Assembly (NCBI RefSeq): GCF_002210105.1
Contig: NZ_AQQU01000001.1
Location: 124,001-188,000 of the forward strand
DNA: 64,000 nt
Source: Oceanicola sp. 22II-s10i
GTDB lineage: Bacteria > Pseudomonadota > Alphaproteobacteria > Rhodobacterales > Rhodobacteraceae
Direction of reading: 5' to 3'
Shown in pieces: positions 41,738 to 49,721 of the stretch. The notes under the pieces are model-generated. The model made no database searches and was not told the origin of the DNA. It was given only the letters and a program-made list of their open reading frames with translations. Position 1 is the stretch's first letter. Every line of letters starts with the position of its first letter. The translations under genes and the position numbers were made by a program.

Positions 41738-42168
41738 GAGTTAGTCTCCTTGATTGCGGCGATCCTAGCCGGGCGTGCCGGACGGTCCAGCGCAAAAAAG
41801 GATCGTGGCCGCTGCGAGGACGACCACGATTGAATTCGGTAGGAACCTCGACGCCGCGCACTGGGTGGGGGCTGTAACACGCGGCGCCGAGGTGAAGCTA
41901 TGTGCAGCTACCCCTCCGTTATGACCCTGCTTTCGGACCGCAATTCGATTGAAACAAGGCATTTTCGCGGAACTGGTGTCCAATGAGGGGACAATCCCGA
42001 GAGTCAGCCCTGAATCACCGGTGCTTTCCTCAACAAAGGGCACGTTAATCCTCTACGATTCGGCCATCCGGAGCGGAGTGTTCATGCTCTCAGGAAAATT
42101 CGGCCCACGACTCGCGAGGATTCGCCTCTCATCGGGATCATCCCCCAACCGGATGGGCCTGCGATGTG
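41738..42168. other. 431-base gene-free stretch with a large stem-loop
   Basis: Lies between the GGT start and the RsbW-like stop, so it contains only one gene's promoter (GGT, minus strand). Base composition is lower in GC than its flanks. No frame with a ribosome site or known product is visible; the one structured element is the inverted repeat at 41846-41892. Confidence 0.5.
41846..41892. repeat. long near-perfect inverted repeat
   Basis: CCTCGACGCCGCG (41846-41858) and CGCGGCGCCGAGG (41880-41892) pair in 12 of 13 positions around a 21-base G-rich loop. It is in a long gene-free region upstream of the GGT gene, with no T-run. Possible structured leader, processed small RNA or decayed element. 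Confidence 0.45.
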
Positions 42169-42696
42169 TCAGCCAGCCCAGAGTGTCCGCCCGATCGCGA
42201 TGCGAAAGGTGAGAGTGTTTTCCGCCCCCCGGCGTTCATACCCGATGTCGCGGGCCAGATCGCGGATGATGAACCAGCCATAGCCACCCTCGCGCAGATC
42301 GACCGGCGACCGCTGGCCATCCGCAAGATCGGCAAGCGGAACGCGCATGGACGGCATCGGCACGCCCCGGTCGCGGATCAACACGCTCAGCCCGCCCTGC
42401 CCGAAGGAACAGTGCAGCATGACAGGGCCCGCACCAGCGTCGCGATAGGCATGTTCGACCACGTTGTTCAGCGCCTCGGCCAGAACCAGCTCTGCCGCGC
42501 CGGTTTCGACCTCGTCCAGATCGAGCGGCGCGATCCAGTCGGCAAACCCGGTCAGCGCCTGCCGGACGGCCAGCGCCGAGGCCGTGAACTCCGTCGAAAA
42601 GGGATCGGGTCCGGGCCGCGGGGCAGACACCGTCGCCACGCGCCCCATCCCCGGTTCAGCCGGCATGGCCGGGGGCCGCGTCCTGAACCCGGTCAT
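42169..42696 (-). CDS. RsbW-like anti-sigma/serine kinase (HATPase_c_2)
   Basis: 175-aa GHKL ATP-binding domain without a dimerisation histidine domain. The N box is AAELVLAEALNNVVEHAYRD, the G1 region IRDRGVPMP, and the G2 loop DLREGGYGWFIIRDLARDIGYERRGAENTL. Such proteins phosphorylate an STAS partner; that partner is encoded immediately upstream with a 41-base overlap. Starts at 42666 or 42648 are alternatives since no strong ribosome site marks any of them. Target of the switch unknown. Confidence 0.82.
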   Translation of the reverse strand: MTGFRTRPPAMPAEPGMGRVATVSAPRPGPDPFSTEFTASALAVRQALTGFADWIAPLDLDEVETGAAELVLAEALNNVVEHAYRDAGAGPVMLHCSFGQGGLSVLIRDRGVPMPSMRVPLADLADGQRSPVDLREGGYGWFIIRDLARDIGYERRGAENTLTFRIAIGRTLWAG

Positions 42697-42994
42697 GGAT
42701 AACGAACACCGTATCCATCCGGGTCAGCCGGAACACCCGGTCCACATTGGGCTGCAGGGACGCAAGTTCCATACGCTGCCCATCGCCCAGCGACTTCATG
42801 ACCGAGACGATGGCACCGAGCCCGCTGGAATCGATGAACGCCACCTGCCCCAGATCCAGCAGCACGCGGCGCGACCCTGCCGGGACGGCGGCGCGCATCG
42901 CCTCCTTGAACCCGATGGCCGCAGCCGCATCAATGCGTGATCCCGCGACCGTCACCGTCGCCGTATCGCCCGACAGGCTGACATCCAGTTCCAT
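42656..42994 (-). CDS. STAS-domain anti-anti-sigma factor (RsbV-like)
   Basis: 112-aa single STAS domain. The phosphorylation site is in VAFIDSSGLGAIVSVMKSLG, matching SpoIIAA/RsbV. It is translationally coupled to the RsbW-like kinase downstream, giving a minimal partner-switch pair. No PP2C phosphatase or sigma-B-type factor is nearby, and the EcfG module lies 8 kb away with its own switch. Confidence 0.88.
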   Translation of the reverse strand: MELDVSLSGDTATVTVAGSRIDAAAAIGFKEAMRAAVPAGSRRVLLDLGQVAFIDSSGLGAIVSVMKSLGDGQRMELASLQPNVDRVFRLTRMDTVFVIHDRVQDAAPGHAG

Positions 42995-43088
42995 CCGTTT
43001 CGTCCCGATCGGCCCGATGATCCCGAGACAAGGCTAGACGCCAATCCTTACCATTCGGTATTCAGGTGCAGAACAGAGGAGGTCGATC

Positions 43089-44261
43089 ATGCAGGACGTC
43101 GTCATCGCAGGCGCATCGCGCACCGCCATGGGCGGGTTTCAGGGTGTCTTTTCCGGCGTCTCCGCCGCGACGCTGGGCGGGGCGGCCATCGGCGCGGCGC
43201 TGGCCGATGCGGGGGCGAAGACGGTCGAGGAAGTCCTGATGGGCTGCGTCCTGCCCGCCGGACAGGGGCAGGCCCCCGCGCGGCAGGCGCTCTTTGCCGC
43301 CGGTCTGGGCGAAGAGGTTCCGGCGACGACGCTGAACAAGATGTGCGGCTCGGGGATGAAGGCGGCGATGATCGCCTTCGACCAGATCGCGCTCGGCCAT
43401 ACCGCGACGATGATCGCGGGCGGGATGGAGAGCATGACCGAGGCGCCCTACCTGCTGCCCAAGATGCGCGGCGGCGCGCGGATTGGGCACCAGCAGGTGA
43501 TCGACCACATGTTCCTCGACGGGCTGGAGGACGCCTATGACAAGGGCCGTCTGATGGGCACCTTCGCCGAGGACTGCGCCGAGGCGTTCCAGTTCACCCG
43601 CGAGGCGCAGGACGACTACGCGCTCCGCTCGCTGTCCAACGCGCTGGAGGCGCAGAAATCGGGCGCCTTCGACGGTGAGATCACGCCGGTCACAATCGCC
43701 TCGCGCAAGGGCGACACGGTCATTTCGGCGGACGAACAGCCCGCCTCGGCACGGCCCGACAAGATCCCGACGCTCAAGCCCGCCTTCCGCGACGGCGGCA
43801 CGGTGACGGCGGCGAATTCCTCGTCCATTTCCGACGGTGCCGCGGCGCTCGTCCTCGCTTCGCGGAGCGCGGCCGAGGCACAGGGGCTGAACATCCGCGC
43901 CCGCATCCTCGGCCACGCCAGCCATGCGCAGGCGCCGGGCCTGTTCACGACCGCGCCCGTGCCGGCGGCGAAGAAGCTGCTCGACCGGATCGGCTGGACC
44001 AAGGACGATGTCGACCTTTGGGAGGTGAACGAGGCCTTCGCGGTCGTGCCGATGGCCTTCATGCACGAAATGGACCTGCCCCGCGACAAGGTGAACGTGA
44101 ACGGCGGGGCCTGCGCGCTCGGCCATCCGATCGGGGCTTCGGGCGCGCGGATCATCGTCACCCTGCTGAACGCGCTGGAAAAGCGCGGGCTCAAGCGCGG
44201 TGTGGCCGCGATCTGTATCGGCGGCGGCGAAGGCACGGCCATCGCGATCGAACGGGTCTGA
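43089..44261 (+). CDS. acetyl-CoA C-acyltransferase (thiolase)
   Basis: Thiolase of 390 aa. Nucleophile Cys86 in NKMCGSGM, NEAFA, catalytic His346 in GGACALGHPIGASG and Cys376 in CIGGGEG complete the active site. Length and the KMCGSGM motif fit a biosynthetic/degradative acetoacetyl-CoA thiolase. It stands alone behind AGAGGAGG. It could also serve 3-oxoadipyl-CoA cleavage for the pca pathway, though a PcaF is usually linked to pcaIJ. Confidence 0.92.
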   Translation: MQDVVIAGASRTAMGGFQGVFSGVSAATLGGAAIGAALADAGAKTVEEVLMGCVLPAGQGQAPARQALFAAGLGEEVPATTLNKMCGSGMKAAMIAFDQIALGHTATMIAGGMESMTEAPYLLPKMRGGARIGHQQVIDHMFLDGLEDAYDKGRLMGTFAEDCAEAFQFTREAQDDYALRSLSNALEAQKSGAFDGEITPVTIASRKGDTVISADEQPASARPDKIPTLKPAFRDGGTVTAANSSSISDGAAALVLASRSAAEAQGLNIRARILGHASHAQAPGLFTTAPVPAAKKLLDRIGWTKDDVDLWEVNEAFAVVPMAFMHEMDLPRDKVNVNGGACALGHPIGASGARIIVTLLNALEKRGLKRGVAAICIGGGEGTAIAIERV

Positions 44262-44309
44262 ACAGACGCGAGGCGGTCCGCGAGGACCGATGAACGACCG
44301 GAGAACGCC

Positions 44310-44681
44310 ATGCTGAACGGCTCCTGCCTCTGCGGTGCCTGCACCTTCGCCGTCACCGGCCCGGTCCGCTCGGCCTCGGTCTGTCACTGCACCATGTGCC
44401 GCAAGATGACAGGGCACACCTGGGCCTCGGCGCAGGCGCCGGAAACAGCGGTGGCGATCAGCGGTCCGGTCGCATGGTTCGAGGCCTCGCCCAAGGCGCG
44501 GCGCGGCTTCTGCCCGCGCTGCGGCAGCACGTTGTTCTGGCAGGGGACCGGGGAGACGGCGATGAGCTTCTCGCTCGGCTGCATTGACGGCCCGACGGGG
44601 ATCCGGCTGGAGAAACACATCTTCACCGCGGACAAGGGCGACTACTACGACATCCAGGATGACCTGCCGCGGCACCCCTGA
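44310..44681 (+). CDS. GFA family zinc-binding protein
   Basis: 123-aa beta-tent protein of the glutathione-dependent formaldehyde-activating family. Zinc cysteines appear as GSCLCGAC, VCHCTMCRK and FCPRCGS. The family is named for S-hydroxymethylglutathione formation, but most short members have unproven function. It lies 48 bases after the thiolase gene with a small GNRA-capped hairpin (44274-44289) between them. Confidence 0.88.
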   Translation: MLNGSCLCGACTFAVTGPVRSASVCHCTMCRKMTGHTWASAQAPETAVAISGPVAWFEASPKARRGFCPRCGSTLFWQGTGETAMSFSLGCIDGPTGIRLEKHIFTADKGDYYDIQDDLPRHP

Positions 44682-44720
44682 CCGCTTTACGCCGCCCGCC
44701 CCTGCCCCTATCTCGGCGGC

Positions 44721-45368
44721 ATGGACAGCTACGCCCCACCCGACACGCCGCTCGACGTGATCCACGAGGATCACGAGATCCTCGTCGTGAACAAACCCGC
44801 CGGCCTGCTTTCGGTCCCCGGCCGGGGCGAGCATCTGTCCGACTGCCTGCTGTCGCGCCTGCAAGCCGCGTTTCCCTCCGTGCTGCTGGTGCACCGGCTG
44901 GATCGCGACACCTCGGGCATCATGGTCTTTGCCCTGTCACCACATGCGCAGAGGCACCTCGGTCTGCAGTTCGAACACCGCCGCACCAAGAAGACCTACG
45001 TTGCGCGGGTCGCGGGCGAGGTTGCGGAGAAGTCCGGCACCATAGATCTGCCGATCGGCGTGGACTGGCCGAACCGGCCGAAACAGCACGTGGATCACGA
45101 AAACGGCCGCCCGGCCCAGACCGACTGGCGCTGCCTGCGCAGCGGCGGCGGCGAGAGCCGGATGCGGCTGATGCCCCGGACCGGGCGCAGTCACCAGCTG
45201 CGGGTGCACATGGCCGAGATCGGGCATCCGATCCTTGGCGATCCGTTCTACGCGACGGGCCCGGCCCGCGACGACCATCCCCGGCTGATGCTGCATTCGG
45301 AAGAACTGCGCCTGCTGCATCCCGACGGTGGGCGCGGCATGGCCTTTCGCGCGCCCGCCCCGTTCTAG
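44721..45368 (+). CDS. RluA-family pseudouridine synthase
   Basis: 215-aa pseudouridine synthase without an S4 domain. The catalytic motif HRLDRDTSGIMVF carries Asp61; LPIGVDWPNRPKQHV, GRPAQTDW and the RTGRSHQLRVHMAEIGHPILGDPFY block complete the family pattern. The short form lacking S4 resembles RluA, which modifies 23S rRNA U746 and tRNA U32. It overlaps the convergent downstream gene by four bases. Confidence 0.9.
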   Translation: MDSYAPPDTPLDVIHEDHEILVVNKPAGLLSVPGRGEHLSDCLLSRLQAAFPSVLLVHRLDRDTSGIMVFALSPHAQRHLGLQFEHRRTKKTYVARVAGEVAEKSGTIDLPIGVDWPNRPKQHVDHENGRPAQTDWRCLRSGGGESRMRLMPRTGRSHQLRVHMAEIGHPILGDPFYATGPARDDHPRLMLHSEELRLLHPDGGRGMAFRAPAPF

Positions 45369-46210
45369 TCGGGCAGGTAGCGGACCGAGGTCAGGTCGGC
45401 GACGAAGAACGGGAAATACCCCTCCTCGCCAAAGAAATTGCCCGCCTCGTTGTGGAACGGGATCCGGTAGCCCGAGACGAGACGATGGTCGGACAGGGGC
45501 CCGCCGAAGGGTTGCAGCTGCCAGACCTTGGCCGGGTTCGCATTGCTCCACCGCTGCAGGACGAAGCTGAGGGGCGCGCCCTCGGGCGACAGTGTCAGGT
45601 CGACGGACTGCACCAGCCCCTCGGCCTCGACCGTCACCCGCGCGACATCGGGCGACGGGGCCTCCCATCTGACGCCGGGCCGCGGCAGGACGGCGGCGGG
45701 GGTCCAGATCGCGGCCTCGGCCACCGCGCGCCCGAAGGCGGACCGCCGGTGATCCTCGGTCCATCCGGCGCGGGCGACCGGGATCAGGCCGGCAATGGCG
45801 AAGCGCGTCCATGAAAGTGCCGCACCACCCGCATCCGAGCCCGAGATCGGCAGGCCGCCTGTGGTCCGCATCTCCCATACGAAACCGCCCGGCAGGGCCA
45901 GCACCTGGCGCGCCGTCATCGGCTGGTATTTCGGATCATCCGCATCGCCCAGTCCAAAACTGCCCCGCATCTCGATCTCGGCCACGCGCGCCAAGCGCGT
46001 GCCGGGCATGATCGCCCATGTCAGGTAGCGCCGCGCGGGTTCGGGCAAATCCGCCACCATCGCGGGCCGAAAGCGTGGGGCCTCGGTATCGGCCAGCGAC
46101 GAAAGGCTTTCCCGGAGCGCGGCCACCGCGCGGCGGTCGCCACGCTGAAGCCAGACCAGCGCCAGCAGCGTGGCGACGAGTGCGATTGCAATAAACAGAA
46201 CAAACTTCAC
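45365..46210 (-). CDS. DUF6544-like membrane-anchored protein
   Basis: 281-aa protein with one N-terminal membrane segment (KFVLFIAIALVATLLALVWLQ) and a large extracytoplasmic domain containing LPEPARRYLTWAIMPGTRLARVAEIEMRGSFGL and SYRIPFHNEAGNFFGEEGYFPFF. I recognise it as the DUF6544/DUF6920-type family of unknown function. I chose GTG 46210, five bases after AGGAGG; ATG 46228 has no ribosome site and falls inside a perfect palindrome. Converges with the pseudouridine synthase gene. Confidence 0.7.
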   Translation of the reverse strand: MKFVLFIAIALVATLLALVWLQRGDRRAVAALRESLSSLADTEAPRFRPAMVADLPEPARRYLTWAIMPGTRLARVAEIEMRGSFGLGDADDPKYQPMTARQVLALPGGFVWEMRTTGGLPISGSDAGGAALSWTRFAIAGLIPVARAGWTEDHRRSAFGRAVAEAAIWTPAAVLPRPGVRWEAPSPDVARVTVEAEGLVQSVDLTLSPEGAPLSFVLQRWSNANPAKVWQLQPFGGPLSDHRLVSGYRIPFHNEAGNFFGEEGYFPFFVADLTSVRYLPD

Positions 46211-46218
46211 GACAACCT

Positions 46219-46238
46219 CCTGACCCATGTGGGTCAGG
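46219..46238. promoter_or_regulatory. perfect palindrome at the start of the DUF6544-like gene
   Basis: CCTGACCC (46219-46226), ATGT, GGGTCAGG (46231-46238). It lies directly upstream of the GTG start and partly over the AGGAGG ribosome site. It could be a repressor operator or a hairpin masking translation. No regulator gene is adjacent. Confidence 0.5.
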
Positions 46239-46273
46239 ATCGCACCCTGCGGAAACGGCCACCGTGATTTAGA

Positions 46274-47356
46274 TCAGTCGAAACCCAGTTCCGCCCGGAT
46301 CTCCGCCGAGTGCTGACCGCGCGAGGGGGCCGGGCGCGGTTCCGGGTCGTAGCCTGAGAATCGCGGCGCGGCGACGGCCTGCAGGCCTTCGCCGTTCGCA
46401 CGGAAGACCCCGCGCGCCTGAATGTGCGGATGCGCCGCTGCCTCCTGCGGTGTCAGAACAGGCGCACAGCAGGCGTCGCTGCCGGCAAAGACCGTTTCCC
46501 AGTGCGCCCGCGGCTCGGCGGCGAACATCTCCGCCAGCCGCGCGGTCTGTTCGGGCCAGCTTGCCCGGTCGTTCTGGTCATCGAAGAACGCATCGCCCGC
46601 GATCCCCATGAGATCGCGGAACTCCGCGTAGAATTTCGGCTCAAGGCACTGGACCGTCATGAACCCGCCGTCCGCGCAGCGGTAGGTCCGGCTGTAATGC
46701 GGCCCGTCCAGCCGGCTCTGTCCCCGCTCAGGCGACAGGTTGCCGGTCGATGCCAGCGACAGCAGCAGGTTCATCATATGCGCCGACCCGTCGACGATGG
46801 CCGCGTCCACGACACGGCCCTTGCCGGTCTGCCGCGCCTCCATGATCCCGGCCAGCAGCCCGATGACGAGGTAGAGCGCACCGCCGCCGATATCCCCGAC
46901 CAGAGTGGGCGGCGGAAACGGTGTCTCGCCCGGTGGCGAGGCATACCACAGCGCCCCGGACAGCGAGATGTAGTTCAGGTCGTGCCCCGCCTGATGCGAC
47001 ATCGGCCCCGCCTGCCCCCAGCCAGTCATCCGGCCATAGACCAGCGCGGGGCGGATCGCCTGACACTCCGCCGGGCCGAGGCCCAGCCGTTCCATCACGC
47101 CGGGACGGAAGCCTTCGATCAGGCCGTCCGCCGTCGCGATCAGAGCCTTCAGCACCGCCACGTCACCGGGATCCTTCAGGTCCAGCTCGATCGTCCGCTT
47201 GCCGCGTGTCAGCGGCGGCCGGCCGCCGCCGGTCCCGCCGGCATCGCCGCCGCGCTGCACGACGATGACCTCGGCGCCCAGATCGGCCAGCGTCATGCCG
47301 GCGAACGGGCCGGGCCCGATCCCCTCGATCTCGATGATGCGGATTCCGTTCAGCAT
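46274..47356 (-). CDS. CaiB/BaiF-family CoA transferase
   Basis: 360-aa class III CoA-transferase, close to alpha-methylacyl-CoA racemase. [22 protein letters not shown] is the CoA-binding start and the catalytic Asp is in [17 protein letters not shown] 47356 follows GAGGGGG; the longer open frame upstream lacks a ribosome site. The function is either racemising 2-methylacyl-CoA or transferring CoA between acids; the [15 protein letters not shown]-terminus slightly favours the racemase branch. Confidence 0.88.
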   Translation of the reverse strand: MLNGIRIIEIEGIGPGPFAGMTLADLGAEVIVVQRGGDAGGTGGGRPPLTRGKRTIELDLKDPGDVAVLKALIATADGLIEGFRPGVMERLGLGPAECQAIRPALVYGRMTGWGQAGPMSHQAGHDLNYISLSGALWYASPPGETPFPPPTLVGDIGGGALYLVIGLLAGIMEARQTGKGRVVDAAIVDGSAHMMNLLLSLASTGNLSPERGQSRLDGPHYSRTYRCADGGFMTVQCLEPKFYAEFRDLMGIAGDAFFDDQNDRASWPEQTARLAEMFAAEPRAHWETVFAGSDACCAPVLTPQEAAAHPHIQARGVFRANGEGLQAVAAPRFSGYDPEPRPAPSRGQHSAEIRAELGFD

Positions 47357-47475
47357 TCTGTTCCCCCTCTGCCTCCGCACGAGGTTTACAGGCTGCGTCC
47401 CCAGCGTCCACCCCGCAGGGCGATTGCGTTTCCTGTCTGCACGGTTATGCAAGAGTTGCAGCCAAGGAGGACCAC

Positions 47476-47958
47476 ATGACGCCCGAGGAAATCGCCCGCC
47501 TGCCCTATCGCCGCAATGTCGGCGTGATGCTCGCCAATGCCTCCGGCCAGGTCTTCGTCGGCCAGCGGCTCGACTTCACCTCGGACGCCTGGCAGATGCC
47601 GCAGGGTGGGATCGACAAGGGCGAGGATGCCCGCACGGCCGCCCTGCGCGAGCTGGAGGAAGAGACCGGCGTGTCCCCCGACCTCGTAACCATCGAGGCG
47701 GAATCCGAGGGCTGGCACGCCTACGACCTGCCTGCGGACTTGGTCGCCAAGCTGTGGAAGGGCCGGTATCGCGGACAGGAGCAGAAGTGGTTCCTGATGC
47801 GCTTTCACGGCACCGACGATCAGGTCAACATCCAGACCGCGCATCCGGAGTTCGGCGCGTGGAAATGGCTGGACAAGGGCGAGCTTCTGGACGCCATCGT
47901 GCCCTTCAAGCGCGCGGTTTACGAAGCGGTGCTGGAGGAGTTGGGCGACAAGCTCTGA
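47476..47958 (+). CDS. rppH: RNA pyrophosphohydrolase
   Basis: Nudix hydrolase of 160 aa that removes pyrophosphate from mRNA 5' ends to start decay. The Nudix box is [34 protein letters not shown] and WQMPQGG upstream, and [26 protein letters not shown] downstream, are typical RppH. It is preceded by AAGGAGG. Its last 40 bases overlap the convergent BrkB-family gene. Confidence 0.94.
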   Translation: MTPEEIARLPYRRNVGVMLANASGQVFVGQRLDFTSDAWQMPQGGIDKGEDARTAALRELEEETGVSPDLVTIEAESEGWHAYDLPADLVAKLWKGRYRGQEQKWFLMRFHGTDDQVNIQTAHPEFGAWKWLDKGELLDAIVPFKRAVYEAVLEELGDKL

Positions 47959-48860
47959 GGTCGGCTCGCCTGCGACTTGTCGCGGCGCGGCCTGCGCTGG
48001 ATCTGGACGTTCATCGACGCGCCCAGCAGGACGACGAAGGCCGTCACGTAGAGCCACATCAACATGGCGATCGCCGCACCGATCGAACCGTAGACCTCGT
48101 TATACCGCCCGAAGTTGGTCAGGTAGACCGAGAAGCCCCATGACGCGAGCCCCCACAGCGCGACCGCCAGAACCGCGCCGGGCGTGACCCATTTCACCTT
48201 TTCCCCGCCCTTGCGGTTCGGGCCGAAGCGGTAGAGCAGCGCAAGGCCGACCAGCAGGAACCCGATGGCCGCCACCCAGCGGATGAACGCGATCAAGATG
48301 GTGGTCCATGTGCCCAGCGGGATGAACTTGAGCACAATCGGCATCACGACCACGAGGCTCAGCGCGATGATCGTCACGGCGAACAGCGCCACCGTCAGGG
48401 CCAGCGCGGTCAGGTAGTGCCGGACGGTAAATCGGTTCGTCGCACCGTGGATCGTGTTCAGGCCCAGCATCAGCGCGGCGACGCCCGACCGGGCGGACCA
48501 CGTTGCCACCATCAGTGACAGGACGCCCGCCCAACCCAGCGTGTCGCCGCTGGTGGACATGAGGTTGAGGATCTGCGTCTCGACCAGCGCAAAGACCTCG
48601 GCGGGGACGATGTTCCGCACCAGCTCCAGCTGTTCCAGCAGGACGTTGGGATCGGACATCAGGCCCCAGATCGCGATCACCGCCGCCAGGCCGGGAAAGA
48701 CCGAGAACATGGCGTAGAAGGCGACACCCGCCGCGACGAGGCCCATGTTCGCCTCGCCGATCTGAAGCCACACGCCGTTGACGACCTTGCGCCAACGCTG
48801 AGGCCGCGACCCTGTCGGGGCCGCGGCCTGTTGGCTCTCGCTATTCGTGTTGCTGGTCAT
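47919..48860 (-). CDS. YihY/virulence factor BrkB family membrane protein
   Basis: 313 aa with six predicted membrane helices: [58 protein letters not shown], then four more in residues 135-285 ([21 protein letters not shown] last). Function of the family is unsettled. It is 21 bases downstream of a 63-aa membrane protein gene on the same strand and is probably read from the EcfG-type promoter at 49111-49135. The tail overlaps rppH. Confidence 0.88.
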   Translation of the reverse strand: MTSNTNSESQQAAAPTGSRPQRWRKVVNGVWLQIGEANMGLVAAGVAFYAMFSVFPGLAAVIAIWGLMSDPNVLLEQLELVRNIVPAEVFALVETQILNLMSTSGDTLGWAGVLSLMVATWSARSGVAALMLGLNTIHGATNRFTVRHYLTALALTVALFAVTIIALSLVVVMPIVLKFIPLGTWTTILIAFIRWVAAIGFLLVGLALLYRFGPNRKGGEKVKWVTPGAVLAVALWGLASWGFSVYLTNFGRYNEVYGSIGAAIAMLMWLYVTAFVVLLGASMNVQIQRRPRRDKSQASRPQSLSPNSSSTAS

Positions 48861-48881
48861 CCAGCCTTCCCGTCGACAGTG

Positions 48882-49073
48882 TCAGACGTGCCGGACGGAA
48901 TTGCGGGGACCGGCGATCAGCCAGATGATGAAGCCGAGGACCGGCAGGATCAACACCAGAAGCGTCCACAGCACCTTTTTACCGGTGGTCGTGTTCGAGC
49001 CGATGATGGAAACGATCGCCCAGATGTCGAGGGCGAGGATGATAAGGCCGCCAAGGCCGGAAATCTCAAGCAT
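48882..49073 (-). CDS. PLDc_N-domain small membrane protein
   Basis: 63 aa with two membrane helices (LGGLIILALDIWAIVSIIG and VLWTLLVLILPVLGFIIWLIAGP) matching the phospholipase D nuclease N-terminal domain family (PLDc_N), which here stands alone without nuclease. ATG 49073 (MLEISGL) follows GGAGAGAG. A perfect EcfG-type promoter ends 38 bases upstream, so it is probably induced in the general stress response together with the BrkB-family gene. Confidence 0.85.
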   Translation of the reverse strand: MLEISGLGGLIILALDIWAIVSIIGSNTTTGKKVLWTLLVLILPVLGFIIWLIAGPRNSVRHV

Positions 49074-49110
49074 GGTCTCTCTCCGAGATAAGTCGCGGTT
49101 CTGTGATCGC

Positions 49111-49135
49111 AACGCATGAAACCCGGACAGGTTCC
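49111..49135 (-). promoter_or_regulatory. EcfG-type promoter of the PLDc_N-brkB operon
   Basis: On the minus strand: GGAAC (49135-49131), 16-base spacer, CGTT (49114-49111), an exact match to the alphaproteobacterial EcfG consensus GGAAC-N16/17-CGTT. The transcript start would fall about 30 bases ahead of the ATG at 49073. Confidence 0.8.
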
Positions 49136-49210
49136 CGTGCACGGGCGCGAGCACGGGGTCAGAGGCCGTGTCAGGGCCTTAGTAATGCTCATCTTTTCGG
49201 AAGAGTTGTT

Positions 49211-49250
49211 CTGCGGGGGGCGAGGTAAATCGGGGTTTGCCCCCCGTCAG
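49211..49250. repeat. GC-rich stem-loop in the EcfG intergenic region
   Basis: CTGCGGGGGGC and GCCCCCCGTCAG flank GAGGTAAATCGGGGTTT; the arms pair with one unpaired base. It lies between the two minus-strand EcfG-type promoters and may terminate or stabilise a short transcript. Confidence 0.45.
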
Positions 49251-49284
49251 AACTTGAGAAACCGAAGGGTGTCGGTTTGGACTA

Positions 49285-49309
49285 AACGCGCCTGCACGAG
49301 ATCGGTTCC
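49285..49309 (-). promoter_or_regulatory. second minus-strand EcfG-type promoter without an assigned gene
   Basis: On the minus strand: GGAAC (49309-49305), 16-base spacer, CGTT (49288-49285), again an exact consensus match. It lies 150 bases upstream of the 49111 promoter with no recognisable gene between. The transcript would first cross the G/C-rich stem-loop at about 49211-49250. It may give a small RNA or a long leader for the PLDc_N operon. Confidence 0.7.
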
Positions 49310-49380
49310 AGCCTTTCCAAGAAAATTTTCTAGCGACGTCACGTAGTGCCCTGAGGCGCGCCGGCACGGGCTGCGAAACG

Positions 49381-49406
49381 GGAACCGGATCGTCGATTTT
49401 GGCGTT
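49381..49406 (+). promoter_or_regulatory. EcfG-type promoter of the DUF1328 gene
   Basis: GGAAC (49381-49385), 17-base spacer, CGTT (49403-49406). An exact consensus match 51 bases before ATG 49458, giving a leader of about 40 bases. Confidence 0.8.
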
Positions 49407-49457
49407 TGCCATCCAGACGAGCGAACAAGCTTGAACAAAATTGTGAAAGGAAAAACC

Positions 49458-49628
49458 ATGCTCTGGTGGGCTGTTACATTCTTTATCGTCGCAATCATCG
49501 CCGCCGTCTTCGGCTTCGGCGGCATCGCTTCGGCTTCGGCCGGGATCGCGCAGGTCCTCTTCGTCATCTTCCTGGTGCTCTTCATCGTCGCGATGATTGC
49601 ACGGGCGGTGCGCGGCCGGACCCCGTGA
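49458..49628 (+). CDS. DUF1328 small membrane protein
   Basis: 56-aa protein made of two membrane helices: [31 protein letters not shown] and [19 protein letters not shown], the DUF1328/YtjA pattern. ATG 49458 follows GTGAAAGGAAAAACC. An EcfG-type promoter lies upstream, so it is a likely general stress response gene. Molecular function is unknown; such proteins are often reported among stress-induced envelope proteins. Confidence 0.9.
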   Translation: MLWWAVTFFIVAIIAAVFGFGGIASASAGIAQVLFVIFLVLFIVAMIARAVRGRTP

Positions 49629-49672
49629 AAGTGACACCGCTTAATGTCGGCTGTAGCTGACGCGGAAAAACA

Positions 49673-49704
49673 GAAAGGCGGCCCGCAAGGCCGCCTTTCG
49701 TTTG
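49673..49704. terminator. bidirectional terminator between the DUF1328 gene and phyR
   Basis: GAAAGGCGGC (49673-49682), seven-base loop, GCCGCCTTTC (49690-49699), followed by GTTTG. The A and T residues at the stem ends let it work for both convergent transcripts. Confidence 0.8.
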
Positions 49705-49721
49705 TGCGATGCCCGGCAGTA

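Noticed and set aside
44274-44289. CGGTCC-GCGA-GGACCG hairpin between the thiolase and GFA genes
   Set aside because: A neat GNRA-capped stem but only 6 bp, with no T-run and no regulatory context; likely chance in GC-rich DNA.
48950-49192. A minus-strand frame (MSITKALTRP...) that would be read from the orphan EcfG promoter
   Set aside because: Cys/Pro/Arg-rich, runs out of frame through the PLDc_N gene, and lacks a ribosome site; more likely the promoter makes a leader or small RNA.
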